Assembly: GCA_030064795.1 (NCBI GenBank)
Contig: JASJEI010000377.1
Coordinates: 1-6,590 of the forward strand
Direction: 5' to 3'
Source of the DNA: Pleurocapsa sp. MO_226.B13
GTDB taxonomy: Bacteria; Cyanobacteriota; Cyanobacteriia; Cyanobacteriales; Xenococcaceae
Length of the DNA stretch: 6,590 bases
Shown here: in pieces, positions 1 through 4,976 of the stretch
Numbering within the stretch: the first letter of the stretch is position 1
Layout of the letters: each line of letters starts with the position of its first letter
Program-made: the position numbers and the translations under genes
The notes under the pieces: generated by a model
What the model saw: the letters and a program-made list of their open reading frames with translations, nothing else
Databases searched by the model: none
What the model was told of the DNA's origin: nothing

Positions 1-58
1 CTATCAATCTAGCCTATTTCTCTCATCTTAAGGCATTGGGTATCTTCTTTAGCAGAAA
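1..58. other. Window edge downstream of the ATPase gene, no supported gene
   Basis: These 58 bases follow the stop codon of the MoxR-like gene on the minus strand. All three minus-strand frames meet stops within a short distance. None gives residues resembling the missing AAA+ lid or the start of a vWA protein. One frame gives a short peptide beginning VISAKEDTQ after a GTG that overlaps the ATPase stop, and it ends after 17 residues. The operon may continue beyond the window edge. Confidence 0.5.
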
Positions 59-853
59 TCACCTAATATCATTACCTAAATGAGCTTTGACAATATTTTT
101 TAATTCCTCAGCACTTGGTTGTGGTAAATCTAACCTCAAGCAACGCCGTAAAAAAGCAGGTGGAAATTCTCGTTCACCATTACTTGTCAGGATAACAAAG
201 GGAAATTCTTCACACTTTACTTTGCCTTTAATAATGGTTGCAGTCTGATTGTCATAAGTCTTAACGGTAATTTTATTTAACTTATTTTTATCATCTATAT
301 TGTCTGCATTCGCTATTCTGGCTAATTCAGGAATATCAAATTCACCTTCTTCAAAAATATTCAACAAATCATTAGGTAAATCAATATCACTTTTATCCAT
401 TTCATCAATCAGTAATACCCTGGGCTTTTTCTTAGCTGAAAAGAATAATGCTGTTCCCAATGCTCCCAATTGAATATATTTACCAATCTCTGCTAAGTTA
501 TCTTTATCATTAGCTTTAGCATCTTGTAAACGACCAATAGCATCATAACTATACAACCCTTGCTGTAGAGTTGAGCGAGTAGTAATATTCCAACGTAATA
601 CTTCGCCTAGTTTTAATTCCTCAGCCACTGCATAAGCTAAAGAACTTTTACCCGTCCCCGGTTTTCCCGTTACCAACAAAGGACGACGTAGATACAACGC
701 TGCATTTACCAGTTCTATTTCTTGTTCCCTAGCTTGGTAAGTAGAACCTCGTTCTTGTTTCTCGAATGTTCGCCAACTAGGAGGATCGGGAAGGTTTTCG
801 ATGTCATCATGAGGTTGTTCGCGGTTTCCTTTAAATATTTTCCAAGATGTCAT
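59..853 (-). CDS. MoxR-like AAA+ ATPase of a VMAP-type conflict module, C-terminal lid apparently missing
   Basis: This 264-aa protein is a MoxR-class AAA+ ATPase, a family of chaperone-like NTPases that remodel or activate partner proteins. Visible motifs are Walker A GKPGTGKS (residues 63-70), Walker [12 protein letters not shown] (146-156), sensor-1 ILTSNGE (221-227, Asn225) and an arginine-finger region [13 protein letters not shown] (234-246). The protein ends about 20 residues after the last motif ([17 protein letters not shown]). MoxR relatives normally carry a further helical lid with a sensor-2 arginine, so this copy looks truncated. The ATG at 853-851 lies 21 nt after the end of the reconstructed VMAP reading frame, consistent with co-transcription, but no clear Shine-Dalgarno precedes it. 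In vWA-MoxR-VMAP ternary systems this ATPase is thought to gate an effector by ATP hydrolysis. The family call is firm. The partnership is inferred from gene order. Confidence 0.9.
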   Translation of the reverse strand: MTSWKIFKGNREQPHDDIENLPDPPSWRTFEKQERGSTYQAREQEIELVNAALYLRRPLLVTGKPGTGKSSLAYAVAEELKLGEVLRWNITTRSTLQQGLYSYDAIGRLQDAKANDKDNLAEIGKYIQLGALGTALFFSAKKKPRVLLIDEMDKSDIDLPNDLLNIFEEGEFDIPELARIANADNIDDKNKLNKITVKTYDNQTATIIKGKVKCEEFPFVILTSNGEREFPPAFLRRCLRLDLPQPSAEELKNIVKAHLGNDIR

Positions 854-990
854 GGCTGAATATTAATGTAAAACTTATGGTAGTGATGCGGGTAAAATTT
901 CTGGCGGCAAGATCTTTGGATTGTCCCATAATAGGACTATATTCTTTCCAATATGATTTTTTTTCCTAAAGGACTCCTTACGTTTTTCTG

Positions 991-1770
991 TTATTTTTTT
1001 TGGAATTTTTGTAATCGAACAATCTTGAAAAATTGCTTCAAATTCAGACATGAAATCTGAATTTTCGATTCATTCCTTAACCATACAGCAACTGGAATTC
1101 CTTCACTATCAATAGCTTTCAAAATATCCTTAGAAGGAATTTCAAATAATTTCACACCAAGAATATTCTCGAATAAGATTTTACTTAAAATTTGAGTTTC
1201 TTCCGAGTTATCTCCTGAAATTAAATGGGTACAGCATATATGTCCACGGTTGCTGTGTAGAGTTTTCCATTTATTCTGCCAACGTATAATTTTTTCATCT
1301 CGACATTTTTTCCTCAACAGTTTTTTGATACGTTGATAAGAACGAATACTGACATCATACTTCATACCAACTGGATAGAGTTCTTCTTCTTCCTCCTCCT
1401 CCTCTTCTTTTGATTTTTTTGGAATAAAAGTATCAATTGGTCGGTTGAATAGTTCACGAGGCAAGAAAAATTCGATTGTTGTAGGTAAATTTTTCCGTTT
1501 CTGAATGCTTTGTTCAATAAAATATTTCAATAAAATGGATATTTCTTCAAAAGAAAACTTGTCTTTTTTTTGATAGGTTATCTCCAAGTAATTATATTTT
1601 ACGTCTGATCTAGAGTCAGATATTAAATCCTCATACTCAATCAACCAAGATTTAACAATATAAAGACTATTATCAGCTTCCTGAAGGCTAGGCTCTATTA
1701 AAACTAAAATAGTAAGGTATCTTTGTATATTCTCTTGTCTGTCTCTTATTTTTTGATTTGTTTGTTCCAA
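991..1770 (-). CDS. VMAP C-terminal domain fragment (out of frame with the upstream EAD1 part)
   Basis: This 259-residue frame holds the core of the VMAP-C domain. Recognisable pieces are RYLTILVLIEPSLQEADN (18-35), LYIVKSWLIEYEDLI (36-50), IEFFLPRELFNRPID (99-113), YPVGMKYDVSIRSYQRIKKL (132-151), RWQNKWKTL (163-171) and GIPVAVWLRNES (224-235). A run of nine glutamates (122-130) sits in a loop between the FFLPRELF and YDVSIRS motifs. The only start available is a TTG at 1770-1768 just after an in-frame TAA. It has no Shine-Dalgarno and lies inside the upstream frame, so independent translation is doubtful. The fragment most likely belongs to the EAD1 gene, with the overlap at 1688-1770 marking a frameshift. 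Its own stop at 993-991 is also probably artificial, because the conserved tail continues in the -1 frame to 875. Confidence 0.7.
   Translation of the reverse strand: MEQTNQKIRDRQENIQRYLTILVLIEPSLQEADNSLYIVKSWLIEYEDLISDSRSDVKYNYLEITYQKKDKFSFEEISILLKYFIEQSIQKRKNLPTTIEFFLPRELFNRPIDTFIPKKSKEEEEEEEEELYPVGMKYDVSIRSYQRIKKLLRKKCRDEKIIRWQNKWKTLHSNRGHICCTHLISGDNSEETQILSKILFENILGVKLFEIPSKDILKAIDSEGIPVAVWLRNESKIQISCLNLKQFFKIVRLQKFQKK
994..1001 (-). other. A8 slippery run before a stop codon, likely second VMAP frameshift site
   Basis: The coding strand reads TTC CAA AAA AAA TAA, so a heptamer A AAA AAA lies in the zero frame directly before the stop. This matches the X XXY YYZ form of bacterial -1 slippery sites. 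A -1 shift bypasses the stop and opens a frame of about 40 codons ending at 875, which contains the VMAP-like LLWDNPKILPPE. I did not identify a strong stimulatory hairpin or upstream Shine-Dalgarno-like element. Slippage, mutation and homopolymer miscall all remain possible. Confidence 0.5.
1381..1407 (-). repeat. GAA/GAG trinucleotide repeat encoding nine glutamates
   Basis: Nine consecutive glutamate codons on the coding strand (GAA, four GAG, four GAA) lie inside the VMAP-C domain. The tract is an in-frame microsatellite that could change length in 3-bp steps. It probably encodes a flexible acidic loop. Confidence 0.85.
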
Positions 1771-2326
1771 TATTTATTTCAGCAAAATTATCATTATTTT
1801 CTTGACCCCATTTTTCTAATTTATCAGAAATAATATCAGGAAAAATTTGAAGATTTAACAACTCAGCTACAAATTTTGCCATTGGACTCTGATCAGCTTG
1901 TTCTTGATGTGGATTATCAAGATTATCTAAAATTTCTTTAACTGTTTCATGCTCCCAATCACTGAAATTCTTTAAACAACAGTCAAAATAAGACTGCTTC
2001 ATTGGCTGAAAATATTTTTCCTCTTTCTCGAAAGGGTAAATAATATTTAATAGACTAATTTTAGGAATTTGCTTATGTAATTGCTGTAACATATAATTAC
2101 CGTCATTAGCTTGATAAGCTGCATTAATTAATTCTATTATTCTCTCTTGTGAATCTAGTTTTTCTAATACCTTAAAGACTCTATTTTCATAATCTTCGCC
2201 ATTAGGATATGTTGCACTTTTTATGTTTAAGTTTAAAGACAACATTTCAATTAATTTATCTTCCACAGGAAAAGCTGAGACTAATGCATCTTGTATTTCT
2301 TTGATAATAATTCCTGGTAAAGACAT
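1688..2326 (-). CDS. EAD1 domain plus middle region of the VMAP adaptor (N-terminal fragment)
   Basis: The uninterrupted frame encodes 212 aa. Residues 1-88 are an EAD1 domain, a small helical death-fold-like adaptor: IKEIQDALVSAFPVEDKLIEML, then EDYENRVFKVLEKLDSQ, then ELINAAYQANDGN. This matches the start of the neighbouring protease (LRDALVEAFPLEQRLIEVL, SDYETVVFNLIQDAQAQGW, ARESNPGN). Homotypic EAD1 pairing would link the two. Residues 89-185 match the general pattern of the VMAP middle region, including SPMAKFVAELLN and ISDKLEKW. From about residue 190 the frame is probably wrong: the last 20 or so residues (ending YYFSFNRA) lack family character, while the overlapping frame carries the VMAP-C start. 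The ATG at 2326 lies 101 nt after the protease stop, has no Shine-Dalgarno, and sits next to a 20-bp palindrome. Confidence 0.8.
   Translation of the reverse strand: MSLPGIIIKEIQDALVSAFPVEDKLIEMLSLNLNIKSATYPNGEDYENRVFKVLEKLDSQERIIELINAAYQANDGNYMLQQLHKQIPKISLLNIIYPFEKEEKYFQPMKQSYFDCCLKNFSDWEHETVKEILDNLDNPHQEQADQSPMAKFVAELLNLQIFPDIISDKLEKWGQENNDNFAEINIGTNKSKNKRQTREYTKIPYYFSFNRA
1749..1754 (-). other. A6 run, likely site of the first VMAP frameshift
   Basis: On the coding strand the run reads TCAAAAAATAAG. Removing one A changes the reading from S-K-N-K-R-Q to S-K-I-R-D-R and joins the EAD1 frame to the VMAP-C frame. The possible window for the switch is limited by a TAA in the second frame near 1775 and the TAG of the first frame at 1690-1688. 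The A6 run is the longest homopolymer in that window. Confidence 0.5.
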
Positions 2327-2328
2327 TG

Positions 2329-2348
2329 TTAAATAATTAATTATTTAA
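2329..2348. repeat. Perfect 20-bp AT-only palindrome before the EAD1-VMAP start codon
   Basis: The sequence TTAAATAATTAATTATTTAA is its own reverse complement and ends two bases before the ATG at 2326-2324. It could be an operator or a weak hairpin over the ribosome-binding region, where no Shine-Dalgarno is seen. In such AT-rich DNA, chance is a real alternative. Confidence 0.45.
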
Positions 2349-2408
2349 TGATTAGACAGATTTAAGGAGCTTAAATAAATTAAAATATTTTTACAGAATC
2401 TCTCCCCA

Positions 2409-2414
2409 ATTATA
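2409..2414 (-). promoter_or_regulatory. Candidate -10 box (TATAAT) for the EAD1-VMAP gene
   Basis: A perfect TATAAT on the minus strand lies 82 bases upstream of the VMAP ATG, in the 101-nt gap after the protease gene. No good -35 is present at 16-18 bp. It might allow separate transcription of the VMAP and ATPase genes, but the region is AT-rich, so a chance match is likely. Confidence 0.22.
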
Positions 2415-2427
2415 AAATGAAAAAAGT

Positions 2428-3525
2428 TTAATATAAAACTTTGCCGCTACATAAATCTTCTATTAACCCTTGTCTTGTTAGACGCATACAAATAGCACTA
2501 AAAGGGCTTCCTGCATTGTATTTAGGATTCCAATTAGGATCACCACTATGATGCAAAGCTACTAAATTCCAGTTTAGATCAAAGCATGGCGAACCAGAAG
2601 AACCAGGCTCAGTATTGGTTTTATATTTAACGGTTGTGCAATTCTTGTTTACACCAATAATAGCTTCAGTATCAAATGCTAATTTTAATGGCTCTTTATT
2701 TGGATGTTGGACTATTAATAGTGGGGTATTCGGTGAGAATGTGTAATACGGTTCAACAGGTAACTTAATCCATCCTCGTTTTGAAGAACTTGGATCGGGG
2801 TTTTCGCCAATTTGTTCTTCTCCAGGTTCTCCATTAACCCGCAGTATCGCATAATCTAGTTCATCAGGTGTTGGTAAAGTATTTTCCTGTTCAGAGTAAG
2901 GGCTTTTATCAATTTCCCAAGAATCTTCTACCAAATGATACGTTGTACCTGGATTAATAATCTTGCCATCAGCTAATCGCTTATAGTCAAAACGCAAAAT
3001 GACATCTTTGGGATTTGCGTTTCCTTTAATTACAGACTCTATAACATGATAATTTGTCATGACTACATTGGGTGCAATCAGAAAACCTGTACCATATTCT
3101 TTTTTAGAATCTTTCTTCGTAATTTCGATGCGGCATACTTGAGCTTCAATTTTGCCTAACTTTTCCCGCCATGTATTTACATCAAGAAAAGCATTTGTTT
3201 TTTTTATCACTCTTTCTAATGAACCTCTTGCCAATAATGTCGATGGCATAGATATTGCAAGATTAAACTCTTGTGCAAAAACAAATAATTTTGAGTTACC
3301 AGGATTTGACTCACGGGCAGAAGAAACCAGCTTATCAAGCCATCCCTGTGCTTGTGCATCTTGAATCAGGTTGAAAACAACTGTTTCATAATCACTACCT
3401 CTTTTGAAGCGGTAAAAATCTTTGCTTATACGGAATTTTAGGACTTCAATTAGTCTTTGTTCTAGTGGAAATGCCTCTACTAAAGCATCTCTTAATTGTT
3501 GATATTGTGAGCCAGTTAAGTTCAT
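2428..3525 (-). CDS. EAD1-trypsin-like serine protease (conflict-system effector)
   Basis: This 365-aa protein has an N-terminal EAD1 adaptor (residues 1-88) and a trypsin-like peptidase domain (about 120-355). The likely catalytic triad is His160 in TNYHV, Asp224 in ELDYAILRV, and Ser310 in EPGSSGSPCF. The S1-family features GTGFLI (145-150) and LVALHHSG (321-328) flank it. There is no signal peptide or membrane helix, so it should act in the cytoplasm. Proteases of this kind are common effectors tethered by EAD1 to an NTPase regulator. The partner here would be the EAD1-VMAP protein encoded next. The ATG at 3525 follows the stop of the preceding gene by 8 nt. A GAGGA at 3545-3541 lies 15 nt upstream, longer than ideal. 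The domain calls are firm; the target is unknown. Confidence 0.92.
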   Translation of the reverse strand: MNLTGSQYQQLRDALVEAFPLEQRLIEVLKFRISKDFYRFKRGSDYETVVFNLIQDAQAQGWLDKLVSSARESNPGNSKLFVFAQEFNLAISMPSTLLARGSLERVIKKTNAFLDVNTWREKLGKIEAQVCRIEITKKDSKKEYGTGFLIAPNVVMTNYHVIESVIKGNANPKDVILRFDYKRLADGKIINPGTTYHLVEDSWEIDKSPYSEQENTLPTPDELDYAILRVNGEPGEEQIGENPDPSSSKRGWIKLPVEPYYTFSPNTPLLIVQHPNKEPLKLAFDTEAIIGVNKNCTTVKYKTNTEPGSSGSPCFDLNWNLVALHHSGDPNWNPKYNAGSPFSAICMRLTRQGLIEDLCSGKVLY

Positions 3526-3533
3526 AAATTATT

Positions 3534-4244
3534 TTAGTTTTCCTCTCGAATAATTTCATACCAGAAAGATAAATCTTTTACCTTATGAGAACCCCCTTGA
3601 GGATGCCGCCCAATGCCAAACTGATCCCTATACTGTAACCATGAGTTACGGTACAGTCCTATGGTATTGCCAGTAACTTTACTCAGGATTTGGTAAGCTA
3701 AATTACCCAAAATTGATGCTCCACCGATCGCAGTCGTGACAGTGTTAACCTGCGGTGCAGCAACAGCCAGCCCCATTAGTGTACCTACTGCTCCTTGAAC
3801 TTCAGGTGATTGCAAATTCTTGTAAAGTAGTGTTGCTAGATCTTCTGAATCTCGGCGATCGCGTGAGACTGTGATGAAGATATCTAAGAAGTGGAGAGCC
3901 TTGCCATAGAATATCAGTAAACCGTTTTCACCTGTAGGCAAGCGATCGCGTTTTTGAATCCCAGGAAAGCGAAACGTCTGGGGCATATAAATGCTTGCTG
4001 GTTCGCCTGCTGTAGCATGACCGTGAACCACCAGGGCATCTAACCGCATCTGTGCATCGCCAAACCACTTTTTCGTATCCCAAATCATAATATCTTGCAA
4101 CCGTACAGCCAAATTGACAGCTTGTGGCTGGCTGAATGACTCTCGAATACCCCGTTGGTTAGAATTAAGTTCGCGTTCTATCTGCTCAATATCAGTATTA
4201 TCAGGTGGCGTAGCTTTATCAATCAACCATTCCTGTTGAATCAT
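3534..4244 (-). CDS. Unrecognised 236-aa protein with hydrophobic Gly/Ala-rich segment, first gene of the conflict operon
   Basis: I do not recognise a named family. The front (residues 1-40) is polar and acidic. Residues 44-130 look beta-rich, perhaps a C2-like or beta-sandwich fold, with motifs WDTKKWFGDAQMRLDALVVH (55-74), FRFPGIQKRDRLP (91-103) and HFLDIFITVSRDRRDSEDLA (118-137). Residues 151-187 are hydrophobic and rich in Gly and Ala (GAVGTLMGLAVAAPQ, then AIGGASILGNLAYQIL) and could form one or two membrane-active helices. The C-terminus has conserved-looking polar motifs NTIGLYRNSWLQYRDQFG (193-210) and IGRHPQGG (211-218). The gene starts the apparent operon, has a good AGGAG site and sits 8 nt before the protease. 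It could be a protease substrate, a membrane-acting effector or a sensor; that is inference only. Confidence 0.85.
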   Translation of the reverse strand: MIQQEWLIDKATPPDNTDIEQIERELNSNQRGIRESFSQPQAVNLAVRLQDIMIWDTKKWFGDAQMRLDALVVHGHATAGEPASIYMPQTFRFPGIQKRDRLPTGENGLLIFYGKALHFLDIFITVSRDRRDSEDLATLLYKNLQSPEVQGAVGTLMGLAVAAPQVNTVTTAIGGASILGNLAYQILSKVTGNTIGLYRNSWLQYRDQFGIGRHPQGGSHKVKDLSFWYEIIREEN

Positions 4245-4250
4245 TTATAG

Positions 4251-4255
4251 CTCCT
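4251..4255 (-). promoter_or_regulatory. Shine-Dalgarno AGGAG for the 236-aa protein gene
   Basis: AGGAG on the minus strand lies six bases upstream of the ATG at 4244-4242. This supports that start and marks it as the best-translated entry into the operon. Confidence 0.75.
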
Positions 4256-4272
4256 AATGGGATATTTTATAG

Positions 4273-4383
4273 CTAATCGTACTTGAAGCTGTTCTTCAAA
4301 TTTCCGATAAACTCATCTAGTGCTCTGGTGACTGCCGAAAATATTTCAGAGCGGGTTTTCTTGAGTAGGCGATCGCTGCCAAA
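4273..4383 (-). pseudogene. 36-codon coding-like remnant without a start codon
   Basis: One minus-strand frame in the 206-bp gap reads SDRLLKKTRSEIF, SAVTRALDEFIG, NLKNSFKYD and stops at 4275-4273. The residue mix (charged, amphipathic, helix-like) looks like a real C-terminus. However, a TAA lies directly upstream at 4386-4384, and the frame has no ATG or GTG and only a late TTG. The other upstream frames are full of stops. It may be the tail of a decayed gene, or chance. The family is not recognised. Confidence 0.25.
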
Positions 4384-4388
4384 TTATA
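4383..4388 (-). promoter_or_regulatory. Candidate -10 box (TATAAT) for the conflict operon
   Basis: A perfect TATAAT on the minus strand lies about 138 bases upstream of the ATG at 4244. The position 17 bp upstream reads AAAAAC, not a -35 match, so it would need an activator or a sigma factor that tolerates a missing -35. It lies in the 206-bp gap between the ribbon-helix-helix gene and the operon. Confidence 0.28.
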
Positions 4389-4450
4389 GGTCATCTTTCA
4401 CTCTAGTTTTTGATTACTTCCGACTATTTGAATCGATTAAATTTCTAGCT

Positions 4451-4675
4451 TTAGTTACTTTTTACTTTTGTTTCCAATATCGCTATTCTCCTTTCCATCT
4501 CTGCCATTCTTTTTGGTATTGACAAATCTTCCTTACAATCCAAGTATTGAGCCAAAGCACCCACTATTACTTCTGTCTTCGTCGCTCCTGTCTTATCTAC
4601 GTAGCTATTTAACTTTTCCAGCAGTGAACGCGGAATTCTTACTGCTATTTGCGATTTAGCCCTTAAAAACCTCAA
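4451..4675 (-). CDS. Small ribbon-helix-helix (CopG/Arc-like) DNA-binding protein
   Basis: This 74-aa protein shows a ribbon-helix-helix pattern: a beta strand QIAVRIP (9-15), helix RSLLEKLNSYVDKTG (16-30), and helix TKTEVIVGALAQYLD (32-46). A charged coiled-coil-like tail PKRMAEMERRIAILETK (54-70) follows. Such proteins dimerise, insert the beta ribbon into the DNA major groove and usually repress their own or nearby promoters; many are antitoxins. No toxin partner is seen next to it. The start must be TTG at 4675-4673, because an in-frame TAA lies two codons upstream and the next ATG is at residue 55. No strong Shine-Dalgarno is visible. It lies 206 nt upstream of the conflict operon on the same strand, so it could regulate it; that is inference. 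Confidence 0.75.
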   Translation of the reverse strand: MRFLRAKSQIAVRIPRSLLEKLNSYVDKTGATKTEVIVGALAQYLDCKEDLSIPKRMAEMERRIAILETKVKSN

Positions 4676-4718
4676 CTCTTAATACAAATTACTCGATGTA
4701 TGGCTCTGTAGGGCAATT

Positions 4719-4746
4719 ACTTTACAATTTTGATACAATTTGTCAT
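4719..4746 (-). promoter_or_regulatory. Candidate promoter of the ribbon-helix-helix gene
   Basis: On the minus strand ATGACA (4746-4741, one mismatch to TTGACA) is separated by 16 bp from TAAAGT (4724-4719, four of six to TATAAT). The TTG start follows about 43 bases later. The region between also carries two ACAATTT copies about 11 bp apart (plus strand 4724-4730 and 4735-4741), which could be operator half-sites for the encoded repressor. Confidence 0.38.
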
Positions 4747-4752
4747 TGAATT

Positions 4753-4772
4753 AGAGCGATCGCTCTTTTTTT
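4753..4772 (+). terminator. Terminator-like hairpin with T7 tail built on a HIP1 site
   Basis: AGAGCGATCGCTCT (4753-4766) is a perfect palindrome that can fold as a five-base-pair stem AGAGC/GCTCT with a GATC loop, ending in a T run to 4772. It has the form of a short intrinsic terminator on the plus strand, but no plus-strand gene precedes it. It may only be a HIP1 octamer with flanking T bases. Confidence 0.25.
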
Positions 4773-4887
4773 ATCGATCTTTTCCTTTGCCTAAAACTTT
4801 CAAGATATCTTTCACAGGTGCTTTCTCCGCCTTCAACTTTTCCACTCGTGCGAGCATTCGCTTGGGAATATAGCGAGACTTCTTCAC
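4771..4887 (-). CDS. Possible 38-aa basic protein
   Basis: From a GTG at 4887-4885 the frame encodes a basic, helix-rich peptide: KKSRYIPKRMLARVEKLKAE (residues 2-21), then KAPVKDILKVLGKGKDR to the TAA at 4773-4771. The composition and ordered heptad-like spacing look coding rather than random. I do not recognise the family. The frame stays open upstream to a TTG at 4947-4945 (58 aa), and residues HQGDRL just before the GTG come from a HIP1 site, so the true start is uncertain. No convincing ribosome-binding site is seen. The upstream part overlaps the promoter region of the divergent PhnF-like gene. It could also be a remnant of a larger gene. Confidence 0.4.
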   Translation of the reverse strand: MKKSRYIPKRMLARVEKLKAEKAPVKDILKVLGKGKDR

Positions 4888-4904
4888 AAGGCGATCGCCC
4901 TGAT

Positions 4905-4920
4905 GTCTATATAAATAGAC
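4905..4920. promoter_or_regulatory. Inverted repeat, candidate operator of the PhnF-like regulator
   Basis: GTCTAT-ATAA-ATAGAC is a perfect inverted repeat with a four-base spacer, 56 bp before the regulator ATG. HutC-subfamily GntR proteins bind sites related to GTnTAnAC, and each arm (GTCTAT, ATAGAC) matches the outer part of that consensus. A TATACT at 4927-4932 just downstream could be the -10 box, so binding here would block the promoter. This would be autoregulation; it is inferred from sequence only. Confidence 0.42.
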
Positions 4921-4926
4921 TGTATG

Positions 4927-4932
4927 TATACT
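4927..4932 (+). promoter_or_regulatory. Candidate -10 box (TATACT) for the PhnF-like gene
   Basis: TATACT matches five of six bases of the -10 consensus and lies 44 bases before the ATG at 4977. The -35 position 17 bp upstream falls inside the inverted repeat and is a poor match. A single near-consensus Pho-box unit ATTAACCT lies downstream at 4947-4954. Confidence 0.3.
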
Positions 4933-4976
4933 GAATAACAGTAGCAATTAACCTAAAGTTGACAATAAAAGCAAAA

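Larger units (their letters stand above)
875..2326 (-). pseudogene. EAD1-VMAP adaptor, whole gene interrupted by two frameshifts (reconstruction)
   Basis: Three consecutive minus-strand frames together give one VMAP (vWA-MoxR associated protein) of about 483 aa. The first is an EAD1 plus middle region (2326 to about 1754). The second is most of the VMAP C-terminal domain (about 1749 to 1001). The third is a C-terminal tail reading KNHIGKNIVLLWDNP then KILPPEILPASLP, with a TAA stop at 877-875. The first switch needs a +1 shift and can be placed at an A6 run (plus-strand T 1749-1754). The second needs a -1 shift at an A8 run (994-1001) directly before the TAA at 993-991. The two shifts cancel, so the whole span is 484 codons. 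The tail resembles the conserved LLWDDPDRLPPE-type end of VMAP-C, which is why I join it. It could be a decayed gene, two sequencing indels, or a gene expressed by slippage. The sequence alone cannot decide. Confidence 0.7.

Noticed and set aside
2421..2442. Hairpin AAAGTTT / AAACTTT with T tail at the end of the protease gene, possible terminator
   Set aside because: The stem has only one G-C pair and would be very weak, and the operon layout argues for read-through.
3152..3364. Plus-strand open frame of 70 codons
   Set aside because: It lies fully antisense to the EAD1-protease gene, has no family features, and the minus-strand protein is clearly real.
4283..4522. Plus-strand open frame of 79 codons
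   Set aside because: It overlaps the end of the ribbon-helix-helix gene in antisense, has a low-complexity Phe/Ser/Leu-rich sequence and no ribosome site.
4468..4659. Plus-strand open frame of 63 codons
   Set aside because: It is the antisense shadow of the ribbon-helix-helix gene; its Leu/Ser/Pro-rich sequence follows from the opposite strand.
4959..4976. TTG start six codons upstream of the PhnF-like ATG
   Set aside because: No better ribosome site, an unusual start codon, and family alignment begins well with the residues after the ATG.
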